Source of the DNA: Methylobacterium sp.
Lineage (GTDB): Bacteria; Pseudomonadota; Alphaproteobacteria; Rhizobiales; Beijerinckiaceae
NCBI GenBank assembly: GCA_013823325.1
Contig: PNLY01000012.1
Coordinates: forward strand, 1 to 64,000
Length of the DNA stretch: 64,000 bases
Reading direction: 5' to 3'
The position numbers and the translations under genes are program-made. The notes below the pieces were generated by a model. The model was not told where the DNA came from, searched no databases, and saw only the letters and a list, made by a program, of their open reading frames with translations. Numbering within the stretch: the stretch's first letter is position 1; each line of letters begins with the position of its first letter. Positions 58,074 through 64,000 of this stretch are shown here, one piece after another.

Positions 58074-58745
58074 TCAAGCAAAGCGCAGCGCCGGATTGCC
58101 GTTCAGCGCCGCATAATCGTCGACGCTGGCGATGACGTTGTCGAAGGCGGCGAAGGCCGCGGCCGGCAGCATGGTCAGCACCGCGACCGCACGCATGCCG
58201 GCGCGGCGGGCGGCCTCGACGCCGTTCGGCGCATCCTCGAAGACGATGCAGTCGGCCGGGGCGACGCCCATGCGCTCGGCCGCGGCCAGGAACATGTCGG
58301 GATGCGGCTTGCCGGGGTAGCCCTGGCTCGGCGAGACGATGGTGGCGAAGCGCTCCCGCAGGGAGAGCGTGTCGAGGATCAGGGCGATGTTCGGCGGCGC
58401 GGCGGCGGTGCCGACCGCCATCGGGACGTCATGCTCGCGCGCCCGGTCGAGCAGGTCGATCAGTCCGCCGAGCGGCTTGACCAGCGGGCCATAGGTCTCG
58501 CGGTAGAGCCCTTCCTTCTCCTCGGCGAGCCGGTCGAGCTCGGCCGCGTCGGCCCCGGGGAAGTGCGGGCCGATGATGTCGGAAATCGCCATGCCGGCCG
58601 TGCGCGCCGAGAAGGTCGCGCGCTCGAAGGGCAGACCGTATTTGCGGTACCAGACTTCCCAGGCATCGTCATGGTAGCGCATATTGTCGACGATGGTGCC
58701 GTCCATGTCGAAGATCAGGCCCTTGGCCGGCGTCTCAGGCAGCAT
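58074..58745 (-). CDS. HAD-superfamily hydrolase (beta-phosphoglucomutase/phosphatase type)
   Basis: 223 residues. The nucleophile motif is LIFDMDGTIVDNMRYHDDAW (about 8-27), the Thr/Ser motif II is in VPMAVGTAAAPPN, and the Lys/Asp motifs III/IV lie in GKPHPDMFLAAAERMGV and CIVFEDAPNGVEAARRAGM. This is the HAD_2 subfamily that hydrolyses sugar phosphates. It overlaps the rimM 3' end by 11 bases; ATG 58745 has GAGGA five bases upstream, so translation is coupled to rimM. Substrate unknown. Confidence 0.9.
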   Translation of the reverse strand: MLPETPAKGLIFDMDGTIVDNMRYHDDAWEVWYRKYGLPFERATFSARTAGMAISDIIGPHFPGADAAELDRLAEEKEGLYRETYGPLVKPLGGLIDLLDRAREHDVPMAVGTAAAPPNIALILDTLSLRERFATIVSPSQGYPGKPHPDMFLAAAERMGVAPADCIVFEDAPNGVEAARRAGMRAVAVLTMLPAAAFAAFDNVIASVDDYAALNGNPALRFA

Positions 58746-59262
58746 CGTCATCCTCGAACAGACCGGCGGGAGGCAGGGCCTCGATGCGCTTGGCCGCAAT
58801 GTCGATGCGCGGCGCATAGGCCTTGGTGAACGGCATCAGCACCGAGCGGCCATCTTGCGTCTCGATGTCGAGGAGATCGCCGGCGCCGTAATTGGCGACG
58901 GCGGTGACGGTGCCGAGGGTCGCTCCGTCCGGGCCAATGACGCTGCAGCCGACGAGATCGGCCTGCAGGAACTCGTCCTCGTCCTCGGGCGCCGGCAGGC
59001 GCGCGCGCTCGATATGGAGCTTCACGCCGTTGAGGAGCTCGGCTCCCTCGCGGCTGGTCACGCCCTTGAGCCGGGCGACGACCACTTCCTTGGCGGGGCG
59101 AATGTCGGCGATCTCGAAGCGCCGGCCCTTCTCGTCGACGAGCGGGCCGTATTCGGCGAGCGCCAGCGGATCGGCCGTGAAGGTCTTGATCCGGACCTCG
59201 CCGCGCACGCCATGCGGCGCGCCGACGATGCCGAGCAGGACGAGATCGTCGCTATCAGCCAT
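58735..59262 (-). CDS. rimM: Ribosome maturation factor RimM
   Basis: 175 residues. The N-terminal domain has LVLLGIVGAPHGVRGEVRIK, and the C-terminal PRC-barrel has TVTAVANYGAGDLLDIETQDG and VLMPFTKAYAPRIDI. RimM assists 30S head assembly near S19/S13. ATG 59262 has GGAAG upstream; the open frame extends into a repeat at 59284 but that is not coding. Gene order rpsP-rimM is conserved. Confidence 0.95.
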   Translation of the reverse strand: MADSDDLVLLGIVGAPHGVRGEVRIKTFTADPLALAEYGPLVDEKGRRFEIADIRPAKEVVVARLKGVTSREGAELLNGVKLHIERARLPAPEDEDEFLQADLVGCSVIGPDGATLGTVTAVANYGAGDLLDIETQDGRSVLMPFTKAYAPRIDIAAKRIEALPPAGLFEDDDAA

Positions 59263-59283
59263 CACGCTTCCAGACCACAGGCC

Positions 59284-59348
59284 GTCATGCTCGGGCTTGA
59301 CCCGAGCATCTCCGGACAAGAGATTCTCGGGTCAAGCCCGAGAATGAC
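59284..59348. repeat. Double-hairpin intergenic repeat (GTCAT...ATGAC family), copy 5
   Basis: GTCATGCTCGGG...CCCGAGCATCTC then GAGATTCTCGGG...CCCGAGAATGAC, the most compact copy in the window. It sits between rpsP and rimM inside the essential ribosome-assembly operon, so it must allow read-through. Confidence 0.78.
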
Positions 59349-59358
59349 GGCAGTCCGC

Positions 59359-59712
59359 TCACTCAGCCGCGGCGGCGGCGGCCTTCTCGGCCTTCTTCTC
59401 GGCGCGCTCCTTGGCCTTGTCGCCGGGAACAGCCTTGTTCGGGTTGTTGCGGGCCGGGCGTTTGGCGACGCCGGCGGCGTCAAGGAAGCGCAGGACGCGG
59501 TCGGTCGGCTGGGCGCCCTTGGCGATCCAGGCCTTGGCCTTCTCGAGGTCGAGGACGACGCGCTCCGGCGAGTCCTTGGCCTTCATCGGGTCATAGGCGC
59601 CGATCTTCTCGATGAAGCGGCCATCGCGCGGCGAGCGGGCGTCGGCGACGACGATGCGGTAGTACGGGCGCTTCTTGGCGCCGCCACGGGTCAGGCGGAT
59701 CTTCAGGGACAT
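59359..59712 (-). CDS. rpsP: 30S ribosomal protein S16
   Basis: 117 residues. [20 protein letters not shown] and [20 protein letters not shown] are the canonical S16 start; the C-terminal extension ([21 protein letters not shown]) is the alphaproteobacterial lysine/alanine tail. The strong AAAGGAAGAAG site precedes the ATG. It is flanked by ffh (31-base gap) and rimM. Confidence 0.97.
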   Translation of the reverse strand: MSLKIRLTRGGAKKRPYYRIVVADARSPRDGRFIEKIGAYDPMKAKDSPERVVLDLEKAKAWIAKGAQPTDRVLRFLDAAGVAKRPARNNPNKAVPGDKAKERAEKKAEKAAAAAAE

Positions 59713-59743
59713 TGCTCTTCTTCCTTTGGTTCGAGCGCTAGAA

Positions 59744-61309
<1,566 letters not shown>

Positions 61310-61575
61310 GCGGTCCTGCTTTGCCTGGCCTCAAGAAGTCGACATCACCTGCGCTATCCGCCAAACGGTTTCGCGCCCGAGGGCGCAGACGCGCTGTCGG
61401 GCGTTGACCTCCGGGCTCATGGCAGCTCAGCGAGCGGCCCGGTCGGCGGATGTGGTTTCGGCGATGTCGGCGAAACGAATGGGCGCGTTAAAGCGGACAA
61501 ATGCGGCGAAAGTCAAGCTGAAGCGCGCAAGCGGCGGCTGCGCCAGCCGCGCACGATCCTCATCACGGAGATGAC

Positions 61576-61989
61576 ATGAAGCTTCCGGTCCTTGCCACCG
61601 CCTTGTTCGCGCTCGGCCTTACCCAGGCGCAGGCCCAGTCCTGCGAAGGCAATTTCTCCATCGTCGGCACGCCGATGCTGACCGGCCTGACCTACAAGAC
61701 CTGGGATCTCGTGCCGAAGCGCGCGCCGGCGCGGGTGCTGAAGGACCTCGGCGCCGCCGTCTCGGCCGAGGGCTTCGCCGACATGCGCATCGACAACGCC
61801 ACCAGCTCGGTCCTCGCCATCCAGGAAACCTCCGGCTCCGGCCGACCACAGACCCTGCGCATCACGGCGCGCAAGAGCGGCAGCGGCACGCGGGTCGATG
61901 CGGTCTTCGTCGTCCAGCAGGGCCAGGTCGCACCGGAGGCTTACGTCCGCGACGCGCTCTGCCGCGTGATCTCCGGCGCGCAGGGCTGA
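61576..61989 (+). CDS. Secreted protein, paralogue of the protein at 62750
   Basis: 137 residues. Signal peptide MKLPVLATALFALGLTQAQA, then QSCEGNFSIVGTPMLTGLTY and a C-terminal LCRVISGAQG; the two cysteines probably pair. It shares the pattern QSCE...G-x-P-x-LTG-x-x-Y and RDALCR/RTAFCR with the protein at 62750 throughout its length. Function unknown; a small periplasmic domain protein. GGAG lies six bases before the ATG. Confidence 0.7.
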   Translation: MKLPVLATALFALGLTQAQAQSCEGNFSIVGTPMLTGLTYKTWDLVPKRAPARVLKDLGAAVSAEGFADMRIDNATSSVLAIQETSGSGRPQTLRITARKSGSGTRVDAVFVVQQGQVAPEAYVRDALCRVISGAQG

Positions 61990-62097
61990 TCCTGCACAAG
62001 ATGCGGCGTCTCGCTCAGGCGGCGCCGCGACAATCCTGCCAGAATCCGCCATTAGGCGGAAACGCCAGCCGATGGTGCCTGACAGGATCCCAAATAG

Positions 62098-62685
62098 ATG
62101 ACGAAGCATTCGGGCGCAGCCCTCCTGATCGCCCTGCTTCTGGCCGGCTGCGCCGGGGCGCAGCGCGAGACCACGGCGCCGAGCCCGCGCAAGCTCGAGC
62201 GTCTCGCCGCGGTGAAGGCCGATCCGGCCGAGGCGGTGCGCATCCTCAACGCCTATCGCGCCGGCAAGGGCCTCGGCCCGGTCCGGCTCGACTCGACGCT
62301 GACCGCGATGGCCCAGCGCCAGTCCGACGCGATGGCGGCCAGCGACGACCTCTCCCACAGCGCCGCCGGCAGCTTCAATTCCCGCGTCAACGCCGCCGGC
62401 CTAGACACGGTGCGCGCCGCCGAGAATCTCGGCGCCGGCTACTACTCGACGCTGGAGGCTTTCGACGGCTGGAAGAAGTCGTCCGGCCACGAGGCCAATC
62501 TCTCGATGCCGCAGGCGACGCGAATCGGCATCGCCCTCGCGAAGAACCCGCAGACCCGCTATGGCGCCTGGTGGACGCTGGTGCTCGCCGGCGAGCCGGA
62601 AAAGCGGCAAGAAATGTCGGCCGGGCCACTGGTGCCGGTGCGCGGCAGCGGGACGACAACCTTCCGCTGGGGCCCGCCGCTCTAA
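62098..62685 (+). CDS. CAP-domain (SCP/PR-1) lipoprotein
   Basis: 195 residues with a lipobox (ALLIALLLAGCAGAQ, Cys about 19), so it is lipid-anchored. The CAP domain has AVRILNAYRAGKGLGPVRLD, MAQRQSDAMAASDDLSHSAA (with the catalytic-site His), FNSRVNAAG and GHEANLSMPQATRIGIAL. Bacterial CAP proteins are extracytoplasmic and of unknown function, sometimes linked to cell-wall or heme. It is sandwiched between two paralogous secreted proteins. The ribosome-binding site is weak. Confidence 0.88.
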   Translation: MTKHSGAALLIALLLAGCAGAQRETTAPSPRKLERLAAVKADPAEAVRILNAYRAGKGLGPVRLDSTLTAMAQRQSDAMAASDDLSHSAAGSFNSRVNAAGLDTVRAAENLGAGYYSTLEAFDGWKKSSGHEANLSMPQATRIGIALAKNPQTRYGAWWTLVLAGEPEKRQEMSAGPLVPVRGSGTTTFRWGPPL

Positions 62686-62749
62686 ACCGGCACAGACCTC
62701 GACAAGCGCACGACGCCATCGGCATCGCCGATTCGAGATGGGATTGAGA

Positions 62750-63172
62750 ATGACGAAGACGACCATTGCCTGCGCCGGAGTTGCGCTCTTCCTGCTGTCC
62801 GGCACGGCCGGCGCCCTGGCCCAGAGCTGCGAGAAAACCTTCGCGGCAGGCGGCGAGCCTTTCCTGACCGGCATCAATTATCGCGCCTCGGGCATCGTCA
62901 AGACCGCCCCGGCCAAGGCGCTCAACGGGCTGAAGCGCGGCATGGCCGCGGAAGGCTTCTCGAATGTCACGATCGACCAGGAGGAAGGGACCGTGACGGG
63001 CTTCAAGGACGGCGCCGGTTCGGGCCGGCTGCAGCGCCTTCAGGGAACCGCGCGCAAGGCCGGGAACGGGAGCATCGTCGAGATTTTCTACCAGCTCCAG
63101 AGCGGACAGGTCTCGGACGAAGCCTTCATCCGCACCGCTTTCTGCCGCATCATCAACGGCGCCGGCCGCTGA
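62750..63172 (+). CDS. Secreted protein, paralogue of the protein at 61576
   Basis: 140 residues. A signal peptide (CAGVALFLLSGTAGALA) then QSCEKTFAAGGEPFLTGINY and near the end IRTAFCRIINGAGR. Alignment by eye with the first paralogue shows the same order of motifs and the two cysteines. ATG 62750 is chosen; an in-frame ATG at 62738 adds four residues. Function unknown. Confidence 0.7.
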   Translation: MTKTTIACAGVALFLLSGTAGALAQSCEKTFAAGGEPFLTGINYRASGIVKTAPAKALNGLKRGMAAEGFSNVTIDQEEGTVTGFKDGAGSGRLQRLQGTARKAGNGSIVEIFYQLQSGQVSDEAFIRTAFCRIINGAGR

Positions 63173-63272
63173 AGCGGCCCGATAGTGACGGCGTCCGCGC
63201 CCCGCCAAATTTTCCGCTTTACAAGCGACCCGCTCTGGTGATGGCTCTGGTTTTTAGCGGAGCCTTCACATC

Positions 63273-63899
63273 ATGACCTTCGAAGCCTGGGCCGCGTTCG
63301 CCGCCGCCACCGCCGTCCTCCTCGTCATCCCCGGTCCGACGATCCTGCTGGTGATCTCCTATGCGCTCGGCCAGGGCTGGCGCACCGCCCTGCCGATGGC
63401 GGTCGGCGTCGCCCTCGGCGACTTCACCGCGATGACCTTGTCCATGCTTGGCGTCGGCGCGCTGCTTGCGACATCGGCTACCATCTTCACCGCGCTGAAA
63501 TGGGCGGGCGCGGCCTATCTCATCTATCTCGGCGTCAAGCTCTTCCGGGCCGGCGGCAGCCTCGATGCCGAGCCGCGCCGGGATGCGAGCTCGGCGCTGA
63601 AGATGCTCGGCCATGCCTGGCTGGTGACGGCGCTGAACCCGAAGAGCATCACCTTCTTCGTCGCCTTCTTGCCGCAGTTCCTCGACCCGAAGGCGGATTT
63701 CTGGACGCAGATGCTGATCTTCGAGGCGACCTTCATCACCCTCGCCTTCGCCAACGCCTTCGGCTACGCGCTGATCGCTTCGCGCGCCCGCACCCTCGTC
63801 GGCAATCCCCGCGCCATCGGCCTGTTCAACAAGGCCGGCGGCACGCTGCTGATCGGAGCCGGCATCGCCACCGTCGCGGTGCGCTCCGGCAGCAACTAA
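63273..63899 (+). CDS. LysE-family amino-acid/metabolite exporter (RhtB type)
   Basis: 208 residues with six membrane helices. AVLLVIPGPTILLVISYALG and GVALGDFTAMTLSMLGVGAL carry the LysE/RhtB motif GPxxLLV; VTALNPKSITFFVAFLPQF is the second half-motif. It exports an amino acid or related compound. It is followed by a methyltransferase start 10 bases on. Confidence 0.92.
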   Translation: MTFEAWAAFAAATAVLLVIPGPTILLVISYALGQGWRTALPMAVGVALGDFTAMTLSMLGVGALLATSATIFTALKWAGAAYLIYLGVKLFRAGGSLDAEPRRDASSALKMLGHAWLVTALNPKSITFFVAFLPQFLDPKADFWTQMLIFEATFITLAFANAFGYALIASRARTLVGNPRAIGLFNKAGGTLLIGAGIATVAVRSGSN

Positions 63900-63909
63900 G
63901 GGATCGCGC

Positions 63910-64000
63910 GTGAGCGGACGCGACGCGGACACACTCGGCTTCTACGGAGCCGAAGCCGAGGTGTATGCCGGACGGGACCGCGAGCTCGGCGAGGCCCGGC
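63910..64000 (+). CDS. Probable SAM-dependent methyltransferase, truncated by window end
   Basis: GTG 63910 follows AAGGGATC at eight bases and opens a frame that stays open to the window end. The first 30 residues start MSGRDADTLGFYGAEAEVYA and resemble the N-terminus (DxxTLxFYxxxAxxYA) of small class I methyltransferases. The motif I region lies beyond the edge, so the call rests on this pattern only. Confidence 0.5.
   Translation, partial: MSGRDADTLGFYGAEAEVYAGRDRELGEAR

Overview
The window is GC-rich (mostly G/C at third codon positions), almost completely coding, and carries ordinary chromosomal genes of an alphaproteobacterium. The gene set (liv-type and tripartite tricarboxylate transporters in abundance, class Ib aspartate aminotransferase, a GTTC-N7-GTTC type LexA box, GTCAT/ATGAC-ended palindromic repeats and a CCGGTTTCCAC-type repeat) fits the order Hyphomicrobiales (Rhizobiales), with a Bosea-like genome as the best guess. 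No tRNA, rRNA, CRISPR array, insertion sequence or prophage was seen. No gene-free stretch reaches 300 bases.

Layout. 0-3.7 kb: 3' part of an MFS transporter, a VOC-fold protein, an overlooked 44-codon gene, a 2-keto-3-deoxy-sugar-acid dehydratase, a macrodomain protein and a MazEF-like toxin-antitoxin pair. 3.7-9.0 kb: operon pdxA-like - tctC - tctB - tctA, divergent from a GntR/FCD regulator, with a palindromic operator candidate between them. 9.2-12.8 kb: aspartate:alanine antiporter (aspT) and aspartate 4-decarboxylase (aspD), a proton-motive decarboxylation cycle. 12.8-14.5 kb: HlyD-like fusion protein with a small membrane partner. 14.7-21.4 kb: LysR regulator, NAD-type shikimate/quinate dehydrogenase and a complete liv-type ABC transporter, probably one uptake/oxidation unit. 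21.4-27.4 kb: metallo-hydrolase, LysR, zinc alcohol dehydrogenase, MFS, Lrp, methyltransferase. 27.5-37.1 kb: a second complete liv transporter plus aldehyde dehydrogenase, divergent from a CoA-transferase / acyl-CoA dehydrogenase / hydratase trio that recalls itaconate-type CoA catabolism. 37-48.5 kb: cyclic-nucleotide phosphodiesterase, ABC exporter, a putative SOS-controlled gene of unknown function, leuB, lytic transglycosylase, SemiSWEET, small membrane and secreted proteins, aldose-type dehydrogenase, PAP2 protein. 48.5-55.9 kb: SAF-domain oxidoreductase with a TctC-type binding protein, a group of very small proteins, a transglutaminase-like protein, aspartate aminotransferase, sugar acetyltransferase. 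56-61.3 kb: the housekeeping ffh-rpsP-rimM-trmD block, interrupted by a HAD phosphatase and a CatB-like acetyltransferase. 61.5-64 kb: two paralogous secreted proteins flanking a CAP-domain lipoprotein, a LysE exporter and the start of a methyltransferase.

No strongly novel multi-gene machine stands out. The most useful observations are a LexA-box-controlled orphan gene (41.3-41.8 kb), a family of intergenic double-hairpin repeats sharing GTCAT...ATGAC ends (some of which encode the C-terminal tails of real proteins), a short well-formed unannotated gene at 1.34 kb, and two substrate-specific transporter/enzyme clusters whose substrates can be guessed.
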